Positions 37,619-46,127 of a stretch of DNA of 64,000 nucleotides are shown here, piece by piece. Under the pieces are notes generated by a model, which made no database searches, was not told where the DNA came from, and saw only the letters and a list, made by a program, of their open reading frames with translations. Source of the stretch: Pararobbsia alpina. Lineage in GTDB: Bacteria > Pseudomonadota > Gammaproteobacteria > Burkholderiales > Burkholderiaceae. Numbering within the stretch: position 1 is the first letter of the stretch; every line of letters begins with the position of its first letter. The stretch is from the NCBI RefSeq assembly GCF_902859895.1, contig NZ_CADIKM010000003.1, positions 248,001-312,000 on the forward strand, written 5' to 3'. Both the position numbers and the translations under genes were made by a program.

Positions 37619-39517
37619 TCAATCGCGTCCGTATGACAGGAGCTTGCCGTCGCCCGCAGGCATCGTCGTGGAAGGACGGCTTTCAATGTGTACGTAGTTC
37701 GCGTGCACATCGGCCATGCGCGCGTCTTGCCCATCGCAGGCCCGCTCGCCAAAGCGCGACAGCAGGGATTCGACGCTGAGGCGGGCCGCATCGTCTTCGC
37801 TGTGCAGGTGCAGCGACAGACCCAGCGCAAGTTCGCCGAGGGCAAGCGGGACAGCCGCGCCTTCGCGCGCGGCCAGTGCAGGGTGGGCACGATTGCGGCA
37901 TTCCTCGGCGAGCGCGAGCTCGAGCATCATCGGCACGACCAGTGCCGACAGCGCCGTACCGACTTCGGTATCCCCTTGCGGCGAGAGCGCCCAGTCGATG
38001 GCCGCGCGTGCGTCGTCGAGTTCATCGAGCAGCGTATCGCGGGCATGTTCGAAGGGGAGCTCGGTCAGCTCCGAACGAATGGCCTTGAGATGCCTGAGCA
38101 TGTAAGACGCATGCGCGGCCGACAGCATCCGCCGCTCACCTGCGTGGTCGAGGCGGTCGAATGCATAGGAGCGTGTCGACTCGAGCAGGCGAAAATGTGT
38201 GGTCGCGGAGCCCAATCCGCGCATGAGCAAGGACTTTTCGACCAGTTCGCTGATGTGATCGGTCGTGCCGGCCCCATCCGAGCCGTCCGCCGCCGCGACG
38301 GCGCATGCGGCTTCGAGCGTGAAGCTTCCGGTGAACATGGCGAGCCGCCGGAACACCGCCTGACAGGCCGGGTCCAGCATCGCATAGCTCCAGTCGAAGG
38401 TCGCCCGCAGGGTCTGGTGGCGCGGCAAGGCGGTGCGATGACCGCCGCTCAGCAGATTGAGACGGTCGTCGAGCCGGTGCAAAAGACTGGCGACGCCGAG
38501 CGTGGCCGCGCGCGAGGCGGCGAGTTCGATCGGCAGCGGAATACCGTCCAGACGCCGGCACACTTCGCCGATCTGCTCGATCGAGCTCGAGTCGCCCGCC
38601 AGGCGGGGCTCGACCGCATGCGCACGCGCAAGAAACAGGCGCACGGCCGAGGAGCTCAGCACCTCGTCGGCCTGTGCATCGATCGGCGGCACATCGAGCG
38701 GCGCGACGGCGTATTGCTGTTCGCCTGCGATACGCAAGGGCTCGCGGCTCGTGACGAGCAGGCGAAGGCGGGAATGGCGCTGGATCAATGTCTCGGCAAC
38801 CCGCGCAACGATGTCGACCAGATGCTCGCAATTGTCGAGCAGCAACAGCATGCGGCGCGAAGCGAGGGCGTCGCCGAGGCGCTCGGCAGTGACCGTCCCG
38901 CCCGGAAACTTGAGGCCACATGCTTCGGCGATCGCCGGCGGTACGAGCCGCGGTTCGGTCAGCGACGCGAGTTCGACGAGCCAGACACCATCGGGAAATG
39001 CGGCGGCGTTTTGCCGCGATACTTCAATGCCGAGTTGTGTCTTGCCGATACCGCCCGCGCCGACGAGCGTCACGATCGGCGTCTTCGCAAGCAGGCGGCC
39101 CACGTCGGCAATCGCGTACTGACGGCCGAACAAGGCCGAGCGTTGCAAGGGCAGATTGTGAAGTACGGCCGGCCACGCATCGATGCCCGTTTTGAGCGGG
39201 GGCGCAACGGCCGGCCTTTCGCCTTTTCCGCAGAAACCTACGAAGCGGTAGCCGCGCCCCGGCACGGTGATGATCAGATCGCGATCCTCGCCGAGCGTCT
39301 TGCGCAGCGCGGACATATGGACCTGCAGATTATTTTCCTCGACGATCGTTTCCGGCCAGACCTGGCGAAAGATCTCTTCCTTGCTGACAAGCGCCCCCTG
39401 CGCGTTGACGAGGACTTCGAGAATGTCGAAGGCGCGCGAGCCCATGCGCACGCGTGCACCGTCGATGCGGAGTTCGCGTGTCTGAAGATCGAGTTCGAGC
39501 CGGCCTATCTGGATCAT
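37619..39517 (-). CDS. Winged-helix transcriptional regulator with STAND/AfsR-like ATPase domain
   Basis: 632 aa from ATG 39517 (MIQIGRLELDLQTRELRIDG). The N-terminal OmpR/PhoB-type winged helix spans about residues 1-95 (LVSKEEIFRQVWPETIVEENN, RDLIITVPGRGYRFVG). An NTPase follows: Walker A TLVGAGGIGKTQLG, Walker B RMLLLLDNCEHLVD and LRLLVTSREPLRIAGEQQ, as in AfsR/LuxR-like STAND ATPases. Relatives commonly have several hundred further residues of helical repeats; here the protein ends soon after DDARAAIDWALSPQG, so it is short. Such regulators act as signal-gated activators. The signal and targets are unknown; the fuconate dehydratase/SDR pair downstream is a candidate. Confidence 0.85.
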   Translation of the reverse strand: MIQIGRLELDLQTRELRIDGARVRMGSRAFDILEVLVNAQGALVSKEEIFRQVWPETIVEENNLQVHMSALRKTLGEDRDLIITVPGRGYRFVGFCGKGERPAVAPPLKTGIDAWPAVLHNLPLQRSALFGRQYAIADVGRLLAKTPIVTLVGAGGIGKTQLGIEVSRQNAAAFPDGVWLVELASLTEPRLVPPAIAEACGLKFPGGTVTAERLGDALASRRMLLLLDNCEHLVDIVARVAETLIQRHSRLRLLVTSREPLRIAGEQQYAVAPLDVPPIDAQADEVLSSSAVRLFLARAHAVEPRLAGDSSSIEQIGEVCRRLDGIPLPIELAASRAATLGVASLLHRLDDRLNLLSGGHRTALPRHQTLRATFDWSYAMLDPACQAVFRRLAMFTGSFTLEAACAVAAADGSDGAGTTDHISELVEKSLLMRGLGSATTHFRLLESTRSYAFDRLDHAGERRMLSAAHASYMLRHLKAIRSELTELPFEHARDTLLDELDDARAAIDWALSPQGDTEVGTALSALVVPMMLELALAEECRNRAHPALAAREGAAVPLALGELALGLSLHLHSEDDAARLSVESLLSRFGERACDGQDARMADVHANYVHIESRPSTTMPAGDGKLLSYGRD

Positions 39518-39762
39518 CTTAGATACGTTTGTCCGGTTGTCGTTGTCTTTTATGACGATGGTCGTCACATCGTCAACAGATACGCGCTCGCAATCCTCGT
39601 GCTTCGGCGGCCCTTTGCCTGTCAGGCTTGCAACTCTATTACTGTAAGGCAGGGTAGAAGATAAATAGTCGCCATGCAAGCGTGGCGCCGCCCGCGGACA
39701 GCCCGCACGGTGGCCGGTCCCCACTCGCCTGCCCGATGGCACGGCAAGGATTTGCGTGCTAA

Positions 39763-40284
39763 CTAGAAGGGGGTCTGACGCTGGCGCCAGCGTACAGGAC
39801 TCTCGCCGACCAGGCGCTTGAACACGGTCGAGAAATGGGCCTGGCTCTGAAAGCCGACGCTCAGGGCGACGTCGACCACGGGTAGATCCGAGTTCGCGAG
39901 TGCGGTCTGCGCGTGTTCGATGCGCCTGTGTTGCACGTACTTAAGAGGCCGCAAGCCCGTCGATGCCTTGAAGAGCGCCGCGAAGTGCATCCGGCTCAGA
40001 CCGCTCGCCGAGGCGACATCCGCGAGCGACATCTTCTCGCCGAGGTGGGCTTCAATATAGTCCGTCGCCCGGCGAAGGCGCCATGGCGCAAGCGTCGAGC
40101 CGACCATGCGTGGCGCAGGCGGCGCCGGCGGAGGCACGGGAGAATGCGCAGGTGCAAACATCACACTCGATGTCTGCGCGAGGGGTGGGGTGGTACGGCT
40201 GCCAAACCGGGTAAGGAGCCCCGGTGGGAGGGTGGCGTCGGCAGTCCGCAACGGGCCGCTCTGGCCTTGCGTTGGGTCGCTCAT
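39763..40284 (-). CDS. AraC-family transcriptional regulator (DNA-binding domain only)
   Basis: 173 aa from ATG 40284; a TTG at 40404 would add 40 residues. The C-terminal 100 residues are a complete AraC/XylS double helix-turn-helix: RRATDYIEAHLGEKMSLADV, ASASGLSRMHFAALFKAS and the family signature VALSVGFQSQAHFSTVFKRL. The N-terminal part is Pro/Ala-rich and lacks a sensor domain. Such short members act like MarA/SoxS or with partner proteins. It is co-directional with neighbouring regulators but separated by more than 200 bases on each side. Confidence 0.85.
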   Translation of the reverse strand: MSDPTQGQSGPLRTADATLPPGLLTRFGSRTTPPLAQTSSVMFAPAHSPVPPPAPPAPRMVGSTLAPWRLRRATDYIEAHLGEKMSLADVASASGLSRMHFAALFKASTGLRPLKYVQHRRIEHAQTALANSDLPVVDVALSVGFQSQAHFSTVFKRLVGESPVRWRQRQTPF

Positions 40285-40500
40285 CAGAATATCGCTCACA
40301 GAAGGCGTGGGCCGCGCGCGAAGTGCTCCGCCTGACACGCCGGACAGGTATGCGTCGTATCGCCGGCGCACGCCAGGCTGAAAGCGCCAATCGATTCCGC
40401 ACAACTCAAAGCTTAACCGGCCGAACGATTAAGGTCCTTTACGTGTTCTTAAAAGCGCTGATATGACCGCATCAGGTCAATCGTGAGGTCGGCCGCGGAT

Positions 40501-40881
40501 TCACCGCTTGAGGAGTCCCGTCAGGGCGCCGAGCTGATCGGCGCAGGACGCATAAGCCTGCGCCTCGATCGCGCGATACAGCCGAATGATCTCTTCGCCG
40601 ACAGGCGTCAGCACGCTGCCTCCGCCCGTGTTCCCGCCATGTTCCGAGATCGTGGCCGGCGAGGAGAGGGACTGGTTGAGCTGGTCCATGAGCATCCATG
40701 CGCGGCGATACGACATATCGAGGCTGCGGGCCGCGGCCGAAATCGAACCCTGATCGCGTACGGCTTCGAGCAACGTGACCTTGCCGGGCCCTAGGGCGAT
40801 CGCGTCGTCTCGCGTGATGCGTAGGCGGAAGCGCACTTCGGGCGCATGAGGCGAGGGGCGGGGAGCGGGTGTCTTGACCAT
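40501..40881 (-). CDS. ModE-like winged-helix regulator (N-terminal domain only)
   Basis: 126 aa from ATG 40881 (MVKTPAPRPSPHAP). The protein matches the N-terminal LysR-type winged helix of the molybdate regulator ModE: ALGPGKVTLLEAVRDQGS, ISAAARSLDMSYRRAWMLMDQLN and GGSVLTPVGEEIIRLYRA. The C-terminal molybdate-binding (MOP) domains are absent, as in the common short ModE-like proteins of Burkholderiales. The ligand and target are therefore unclear. A longer frame upstream is Arg-rich shadow sequence. Confidence 0.88.
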   Translation of the reverse strand: MVKTPAPRPSPHAPEVRFRLRITRDDAIALGPGKVTLLEAVRDQGSISAAARSLDMSYRRAWMLMDQLNQSLSSPATISEHGGNTGGGSVLTPVGEEIIRLYRAIEAQAYASCADQLGALTGLLKR

Positions 40882-41000
40882 GAGCGAAAGGATAGCCGAA
40901 GCCGGGGTCGCCTTGCTACGGTGTGGTGGCGTCTCCCGCGACGCGGCCCGCTCCTTGTTGACACGGGAGCGACACACCCGCGCTCCGGTATGTGCGCGTC

Positions 41001-41705
41001 CTATCGCGGCTGCGATTGGGCCACGCCCATCTGCCGGCTCGTCGCCCGAATCATCGACGTCTTGACGCTTGCCACATGCTGTCGCATCAGGTTCTCGGCC
41101 TCTCGCGGCTCGCGCGCGAGGATCGCGTCGTAAATGCGATGGTGGAAGCGATGGCGTTCGCGGATGTCGTCGATCTGGAACGCGATGATGTTGTGAGCCA
41201 ATGCCTGTGGAATCTGATGGCACAGGCGCAGCACGTCGGCGACGAGTCGCGAGTTCGCGGCTTCGTGGATGATCGTGTGAAAAACCTCGTTGATCGCCGC
41301 ATATTCCGTGCGCTGAACATTCGGCCCGCTCTTGTCCGCGAGAATCTGGTCGCCGCGCGCCAGCGCTTCCTCGATTTTCATGCGAGCTTCGTCGGACAGC
41401 CCGCGTTCGGCGGCCAGTCTGGCGGCAAGCCCTTCGGCCAGTGCACGCATTTCGTAGGCGTCGACGATCTCCGACAAGGGGAACGCACGCACGGTGAAGC
41501 CGCGATTGGGGGTGTAGTTCAGCAGCCCTTCACCCGCCAGCATCTGTAACGCGGCGCGCAGCGGCGTGCGCGACACATCGAGCTGCCGGCTCAGCGTGAC
41601 CTCGTTGATGCGTGCGCCCGACGCAAGCAGTCCATCCAGCAAATCCTGCCGGATACGTTCCGCGAGATCGCTGGAAAGCGTCGCTGCACGGATTCGTTCA
41701 ATCAT
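41001..41705 (-). CDS. GntR-family transcriptional regulator (FadR/FCD subfamily)
   Basis: 234 aa. The N-terminal winged helix has IRQDLLDGLLASGARINEVT, LSRQLDVSRTPLRAALQML and GLLNYTPNRGFTVRAF; the C-terminal FCD domain carries the metal-site pattern EVFHTIIHEAANSRL and RHRFHHRIYDAILA. It is divergent from the FAH hydrolase gene that begins 291 bases away, and the spacer contains operator-like sequences near both starts. It is therefore the probable regulator, usually a ligand-released repressor, of the catabolic and transport cluster on the plus strand. Confidence 0.92.
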   Translation of the reverse strand: MIERIRAATLSSDLAERIRQDLLDGLLASGARINEVTLSRQLDVSRTPLRAALQMLAGEGLLNYTPNRGFTVRAFPLSEIVDAYEMRALAEGLAARLAAERGLSDEARMKIEEALARGDQILADKSGPNVQRTEYAAINEVFHTIIHEAANSRLVADVLRLCHQIPQALAHNIIAFQIDDIRERHRFHHRIYDAILAREPREAENLMRQHVASVKTSMIRATSRQMGVAQSQPR

Positions 41706-41748
41706 CGCGGTCCTTGTGGTTGAGACGGCATCGATTATAGGGCAAGAG

Positions 41749-41758
41749 TGAGCACAAT
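41749..41758 (-). promoter_or_regulatory. Operator-like element near the GntR gene start
   Basis: Reads ATTGTGCTCA on the minus strand, 44 bases upstream of the GntR start. It differs by one base from ATTGTGCACA at 41945-41954 in the opposite promoter. A shared element at both ends of a divergent spacer is what an autoregulating GntR protein would show. Confidence 0.4.
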
Positions 41759-41909
41759 TTCATCGCTTTGAGCGGCTGTGAGGTGCAGGTCGATCCCTCG
41801 AATTTCGGCACCTCGCTGCCGTATGTATCCTGCTCCACGCCCATTTCAAGCGGGTGGAGCGAGGATTCGACCACGAGACCAAGGGTTTTTACTTAGATCA
41901 CAATCTCAT

Positions 41910-41929
41910 TCAAAGTGAATACACTTTGA
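41910..41929. promoter_or_regulatory. Perfect 20-bp palindrome upstream of the catabolic operon promoter
   Basis: TCAAAGTG, spacer AATA, CACTTTGA: perfect 8-bp arms. It ends 2 bases before the -35 hexamer TTGACA, a typical position for an activator or repressor site. It may serve the GntR regulator or another factor. Confidence 0.55.
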
Positions 41930-41931
41930 TA

Positions 41932-41960
41932 TTGACATTGAAATATTGTGCACAGATCAT
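41932..41960 (+). promoter_or_regulatory. Sigma-70-type promoter of the catabolic operon
   Basis: TTGACA at 41932-41937 is a perfect -35 hexamer; 17 bases later GATCAT at 41955-41960 matches four of six -10 positions. ATTGTGCACA (41945-41954), containing the perfect palindrome TGTGCACA, fills the spacer next to the -10 and is a likely operator. GGAG at 41986-41989 and TTG at 41997 follow at suitable distances. Confidence 0.55.
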
Positions 41961-41996
41961 CGTTTTTGACGACTTTTTACAGTTTGGAGAATTAGC

Positions 41997-42707
41997 TTGA
42001 CCGTGAACTCATCCCCCTATGCCGTTGCGTTGGCGACGCCTGTCCTGTCCATCGCCGGTACCAGCACGGTGTTCCCCGTGCGCCGCGTCTACTGCGTGGG
42101 CCGCAACTATGTCGAGCACATCCGCGAGATGAAGGAAGGAGACGAGCGCGACCTGCCATTCTTCTTTCAAAAACCCTCCGACTCGGTTGTCCAGGACGGC
42201 GCGGAGCTTGCCTATCCGTCGTGCACCGAGGATTTCCAGCATGAGATCGAGTTGGTCGTCGCGATCGGCAAGGACGCCTCGAATGTGTCCGTTGACGATG
42301 CGCTTGAGCACGTGTTCGGTTATGCCGTGGGCATCGACATGACGCGCCGCGACCGTCAGCGCGAGGCACGTGAACGCATGCTGCCGTGGGAAATCGGCAA
42401 GGCATTCGACGAGTCGGCACCGTGCGGGCCGCTGCATCCGGTCGAGCAGACCGGTCATTTCAGCAAGGGCGCGATCGGGCTGTCCGTCAATGGCCAGCCG
42501 CGTCAAAAGGGCGATCTCAGCCAGATGATCTGGAATGTGCCCGAGATCATCGCCAACTTGTCGACCCAGTACGTGCTAAAGGCTGGCGACGTGATCTTCA
42601 CCGGCACGCCGGCGGGTGTCGGTCCGGTGGAACCGGGCGACCGGATCGAAGGAACGATCGACGGACTCGGCGCGATTCACTTTTCCATTGGTAACAGGAG
42701 CTATTGA
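41997..42707 (+). CDS. Fumarylacetoacetate hydrolase (FAH) family protein
   Basis: 236 aa starting at TTG 41997, chosen because GGAG lies seven bases upstream; GTG 42003 is the alternative. Hydrolases of this fold cleave acylpyruvates or decarboxylate related keto acids with a divalent metal. The metal ligands are the two Glu residues in FQHEIELVVAIG and Asp in YAVGIDMTRRDRQ. The opening VRRVYCVGRNYVEHI and FFFQKPSDSVV are typical of fumarylpyruvate hydrolase-like members. It is the first gene of a plus-strand operon opposite a GntR regulator; the next gene starts two bases after its stop. Substrate unknown. Confidence 0.88.
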   Translation: MTVNSSPYAVALATPVLSIAGTSTVFPVRRVYCVGRNYVEHIREMKEGDERDLPFFFQKPSDSVVQDGAELAYPSCTEDFQHEIELVVAIGKDASNVSVDDALEHVFGYAVGIDMTRRDRQREARERMLPWEIGKAFDESAPCGPLHPVEQTGHFSKGAIGLSVNGQPRQKGDLSQMIWNVPEIIANLSTQYVLKAGDVIFTGTPAGVGPVEPGDRIEGTIDGLGAIHFSIGNRSY

Positions 42708-42709
42708 GC

Positions 42710-43582
42710 ATGCTGCCGAACGAACGTCTTGCCTATTCACCCATCGTCGGCCGGCCGAAGATTGCCTTGCCGGGCGATGCGAAGCTCGCCGTATGGGTGA
42801 TCGTCAATATCGAAGAGTGGAACCCGCGCGAGACCATGCCGCGCACCGTGCTGACGCCGCCGGCCGGCGGTGCGCCGACCCCGGATATTCCAAACTGGGC
42901 CTGGCATGAATACGGCAACCGCGTCGCGTTCTGGCGCATGGTCGATGTGCTCGACACGCTTGGTATCCGTGCGGCGCTCGCGATCAACGGTTCGGCGATT
43001 CGCACCTACGAGCCGATCTCGCAGGCTGCGCTCGAGCGGGGCTGGGAATTCGTCGGTCACGGCTATAGTCAGAAAAACATGCAGAAGGTCGAGGACGAGC
43101 GCGCCGACATCGTGAAGACCACCGCGGCGATCCGCGATTTCACCGGCAGCGCGCCGCGCGGCTGGCTGGGACCGGGGCTGACCGAGACATGGGAAACGCC
43201 CGATATCCTGGTCGAGGAAGGGTATGACTATGTATGCGACTGGGTGCTCGATGATCAGCCGGTGATGCTCAAGACCCGCACCAAGCCGATCGTCAACGTG
43301 CCCTACACGCAAGAGTGCAACGACGTCGCCATGATGCTGATTCAGCACCACACGGCCGCGGAATACCGCAACCGGGCGATCGACCAGTTCGAACAGTTGT
43401 ACGCGGACGCGCAGAACGAGCCGCGCGTCATGGCGCTCGTCGTCCATCCATACATCATGGGCGTGCCGCATCGTCTGCGTTATTTCCGCGAAGCACTGGC
43501 GCATATTCATTCGCGTCCGGGCGTGGTGTTCACGACAGGCAGCGAGATCTGCGACGCGTATCTCGCCTCGAAGCCCGCATAA
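42710..43582 (+). CDS. Polysaccharide deacetylase family protein (PuuE/allantoinase-like)
   Basis: 290 aa from ATG 42710, with AGGAG nine bases upstream inside the end of the previous gene. The NodB-like barrel is seen in LAVWVIVNIEEWNPRETMP, WRMVDVLDTLGIRAALAING and FVGHGYSQKNMQKVEDE. The Asp of the canonical metal site is replaced in the VNIEEW strand and the His pair is missing, as in the PuuE group that hydrolyses cyclic amides such as allantoin. No signal peptide is present, so it works in the cytoplasm and not on a polysaccharide. A C-N hydrolase acting on a small nitrogenous substrate is the best guess. Confidence 0.87.
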   Translation: MLPNERLAYSPIVGRPKIALPGDAKLAVWVIVNIEEWNPRETMPRTVLTPPAGGAPTPDIPNWAWHEYGNRVAFWRMVDVLDTLGIRAALAINGSAIRTYEPISQAALERGWEFVGHGYSQKNMQKVEDERADIVKTTAAIRDFTGSAPRGWLGPGLTETWETPDILVEEGYDYVCDWVLDDQPVMLKTRTKPIVNVPYTQECNDVAMMLIQHHTAAEYRNRAIDQFEQLYADAQNEPRVMALVVHPYIMGVPHRLRYFREALAHIHSRPGVVFTTGSEICDAYLASKPA

Positions 43583-43640
43583 GGCTGAAGCAAGGCTGAC
43601 GCAAGCCGCCTGCTTACCCCATCGGCTTTTTCCGTGATTG

Positions 43641-43668
43641 GCGGCGGCTCCACGAGCCGCCGCGTTTT
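43641..43668 (+). promoter_or_regulatory. GC-rich hairpin directly before the MFS gene
   Basis: GCGGCGGCT and AGCCGCCGC form a perfect 9-bp stem with a 5-base loop, followed by GTTTT and then the MFS start at 43672. It could be a partial terminator that lowers expression of distal genes, or an RNA structure affecting initiation. No other Shine-Dalgarno sequence is clear in front of this start. Confidence 0.55.
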
Positions 43669-43671
43669 GAG

Positions 43672-44964
43672 ATGTTCATGAACAGTCCCGCTTACCGTTC
43701 TGCTTCCGCTTCGGGTGTGCCGGCCGCTTCCCGGGCAGCCTATTCCGGCCTTGCCGCTGTGATGATGTTCGCCGTGCTGCTGGCGTCGTATTCAATCAAC
43801 GCCATGGACCGGCAGATTTTCCCCTTGCTCGCCGCCGACGTGCGTCACGAGTTCGGTTTTGGCCTCGCGGACATCGGTCTGCTGTCGACCATCTTCACGC
43901 TCGGCATGGCGGTCGCCGGCGTGCCCACGGGCTTCCTGCTCGCCCGGCTCTCGCGCAAGAGCGCGACGATCATCGGCATCGCCATCTTCTCGATCGGCAC
44001 CATCCTCACGACGAGCGCACACGGTTTTGCCGACATGCTGCTGTTTCGCGCCGCGACGGGCATCGGCGAGGCCATGCAGTTGACGGTGATCATCGGGATC
44101 GGCACCAGCTATTTCACGCGTTTCCGTTCGACCGCCGTGGGTGCGGTCAACTTCGCGTTCGGCGTCGGGGCGATCATTGGCCCGGTTGCGGGCGGCAAGC
44201 TGCTGGCGATTCACCATGCATGGCGCTTCCCGATGATCGTCTTCGGCGCGCTGGGATTTGTCGCGATCCTCGTGATTCTGATCGCGGTTCGAAAGGGATT
44301 CAGCGAAACGCTCGCCCTCGAAAATACGCAGGTCCAGACGCAGGCGGCGCCGACGCTCTGGAACCGCAACACCATCCTGCTGACCGTGTTGAGCCTGATC
44401 GGCGGGCTGATCATCTACGGTTATCTCGGCATGTATCCGACCTTCCTGCGCGAGCATCTGGGCTTTACCCCGGCGTTGACCGGACGGGTCATGGGTGCCT
44501 ATGGCCTGGGCGTATTCGCCTCGATCGCGGGCGGCTGGGTCGGCGACAGGTTCTCGGCGCGCAAGGTGCTCTTCGTGTGTTTCCTGATTGCGGCGGCACT
44601 CGGCTACGGGCTCTTCCATGCGGCGACGACCCTGCTCGAGCAATCCGTGCTGTCGTTCTTCTGGGGTCTGGTCGTCAGCGGCACGATCTACGTGAACCTG
44701 GCGGGCTATCACATCCGCTCGGTCAGCGGCCATCTCAACAGCAAGGCATCGGGTGTATTCGTGTCCAGCCTGTACGGCTCGGCTGCCGTCGCGGGCTACA
44801 CGATCGGCTGGCTGGCCACGCACGCCGGCTGGTCGGCCGCCGGGCTCACCCAGATCTCCCTCACGGCCTGTGCAGGCGCGCTGATCTCGCTCGCCCTGCA
44901 ACCCTCGCGCATGGCACTGCGGGCTCGCCGAGCGACACCCCTGTCCGCCGCCGACCCTGCCTGA
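43672..44964 (+). CDS. MFS transporter
   Basis: 430-aa major facilitator with about 12 hydrophobic helices. The MFS signature between helices 2 and 3 is seen as GVPTGFLLARLSRKSATIIG, and an acidic-aromatic segment NAMDRQIFPLLAADVRHEFG ends helix 1, as in the anion:cation symporter-like subgroup. GDRFSARKVLFVCFLIAA repeats the signature in the second half. It lies within the catabolic cluster, so uptake of the pathway substrate or an intermediate is likely. The start codon could also be the ATG two codons later. Substrate not predictable. Confidence 0.9.
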   Translation: MFMNSPAYRSASASGVPAASRAAYSGLAAVMMFAVLLASYSINAMDRQIFPLLAADVRHEFGFGLADIGLLSTIFTLGMAVAGVPTGFLLARLSRKSATIIGIAIFSIGTILTTSAHGFADMLLFRAATGIGEAMQLTVIIGIGTSYFTRFRSTAVGAVNFAFGVGAIIGPVAGGKLLAIHHAWRFPMIVFGALGFVAILVILIAVRKGFSETLALENTQVQTQAAPTLWNRNTILLTVLSLIGGLIIYGYLGMYPTFLREHLGFTPALTGRVMGAYGLGVFASIAGGWVGDRFSARKVLFVCFLIAAALGYGLFHAATTLLEQSVLSFFWGLVVSGTIYVNLAGYHIRSVSGHLNSKASGVFVSSLYGSAAVAGYTIGWLATHAGWSAAGLTQISLTACAGALISLALQPSRMALRARRATPLSAADPA

Positions 44965-45015
44965 CGAATCACCGCATTCGATAACTTCAATAATCTGTAT
45001 CTAGAAGGATTACAA

Positions 45016-46080
45016 ATGTTAAGCTCTACGAAAAGTATGCTAGGGAAAGTCGCGTGCACAGCGTTCATGGCATGCATGATTCCCGCGGTTCTTGTGACCT
45101 CAGTGCAGGCTCAGACCCAGGCAGCGGCAGAGCCCAAGCCCCAGGGGAGCGCACCGGCGCTCGGCGAGATCACCGTCAACATATTTCCGGGTGGATTCAA
45201 CTGGCCCAGCTATGTTGCGCAAGATAAGGGTTTCTTCGCGCAGCACGGTATCCAGGTGGACCTGCAGAGCACGACCGGCTCGGTCGCGCAGATGACCGAT
45301 CTGTCCAAGGGCCGCTTCGATATCGCGATGACCGCGATCGACAATATCGTTGCCTACGTCGAAGGCGAGGGTGAGGCGCCGATCGGCCCGCAGCCCGATT
45401 TCGTCGCGGTAATGGGCAGCGACAGCAGTTTTCTGAGCCTGGTCGCGGCACCCGAGATCAAGTCCTATGAAGACCTGCGCGGCAAAACCCTCTCGGTCGA
45501 CGCGCGCACCACCGGCTATGCATTCGTGCTCTACGACATGCTGGCGCGCAAAGGCCTGACGCAGAACGACTACACAATCGAAACCGCGGGCGGCATGGTC
45601 CAGCGCTGGAACGCGCTGCAGGCGCACAAGCAGGTGGCCACGTTGTTCTCGGCGCCGTTCAACATTCTTGCGCGCAACAAGGGTTTCAACCAGATCGCGA
45701 CTGCGACCGATGTCATCGGTCCGTATCAGGGCAATGTTGCTGCGACCCGCCGTTCATGGGCCAAGCAGAACAAGCCCAAGCTCGTGGCTTTCATTCAGGC
45801 CTATGTCGAGGCGATCGACTGGCTGTACGACCCGAAGAATCACGACGAAGCGATTCGCATCCTGCTCAAGAACGTGCCGCAGATGTCTCCTGAGCTGGCC
45901 GCGACCACCTACGGTGAACTGCTCGATCCGAACTCCGGCTTCTTCCACAAGGGCCGTGTCAGCGTGCCGGGGATCCGCACCGTGCTGGCGCTGCGTACGC
46001 GCTATGCGATGCCGCACAAGGTCCTCAAGGACCCGATGAAGTACTACGACCCGACCTACTACCGCGCGGCAGTCCACTGA
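45016..46080 (+). CDS. NMT1/TauT-type ABC transporter substrate-binding protein
   Basis: 354 aa with a signal peptide (hydrophobic core CTAFMACMIPAVLVTSVQA, cleavage near QA-QTQ). SsuA/THI5-like fold: EITVNIFPGGFNWPSYVAQDKG at the start, IQVDLQSTTGSVAQMTDLSKG and FDIAMTAIDNIVAYVEGEGE are typical. Relatives bind sulfonates, nitrate, pyrimidine precursors or aromatic acids. AAGGA lies upstream of the ATG. No permease or ATPase gene is nearby, so the cluster has a binding protein without its ABC machinery inside the window. The MFS gene is 51 bases upstream. Confidence 0.88.
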   Translation: MLSSTKSMLGKVACTAFMACMIPAVLVTSVQAQTQAAAEPKPQGSAPALGEITVNIFPGGFNWPSYVAQDKGFFAQHGIQVDLQSTTGSVAQMTDLSKGRFDIAMTAIDNIVAYVEGEGEAPIGPQPDFVAVMGSDSSFLSLVAAPEIKSYEDLRGKTLSVDARTTGYAFVLYDMLARKGLTQNDYTIETAGGMVQRWNALQAHKQVATLFSAPFNILARNKGFNQIATATDVIGPYQGNVAATRRSWAKQNKPKLVAFIQAYVEAIDWLYDPKNHDEAIRILLKNVPQMSPELAATTYGELLDPNSGFFHKGRVSVPGIRTVLALRTRYAMPHKVLKDPMKYYDPTYYRAAVH

Positions 46081-46127
46081 CCCGCGGCATGAACAAGAAC
46101 GATATCCGGCTTACGGGGAAAACAAAA

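Noticed and set aside
37688-39664. 658-codon plus-strand open frame opposite the STAND regulator
   Set aside because: Arg/Gln/Gly-rich shadow of a GC-rich gene; the minus strand carries clear winged-helix and Walker motifs.
42710-43582. Cell-wall or chitin deacetylase
   Set aside because: No signal peptide and the NodB metal-binding residues are replaced; the PuuE-like cytoplasmic group fits better.
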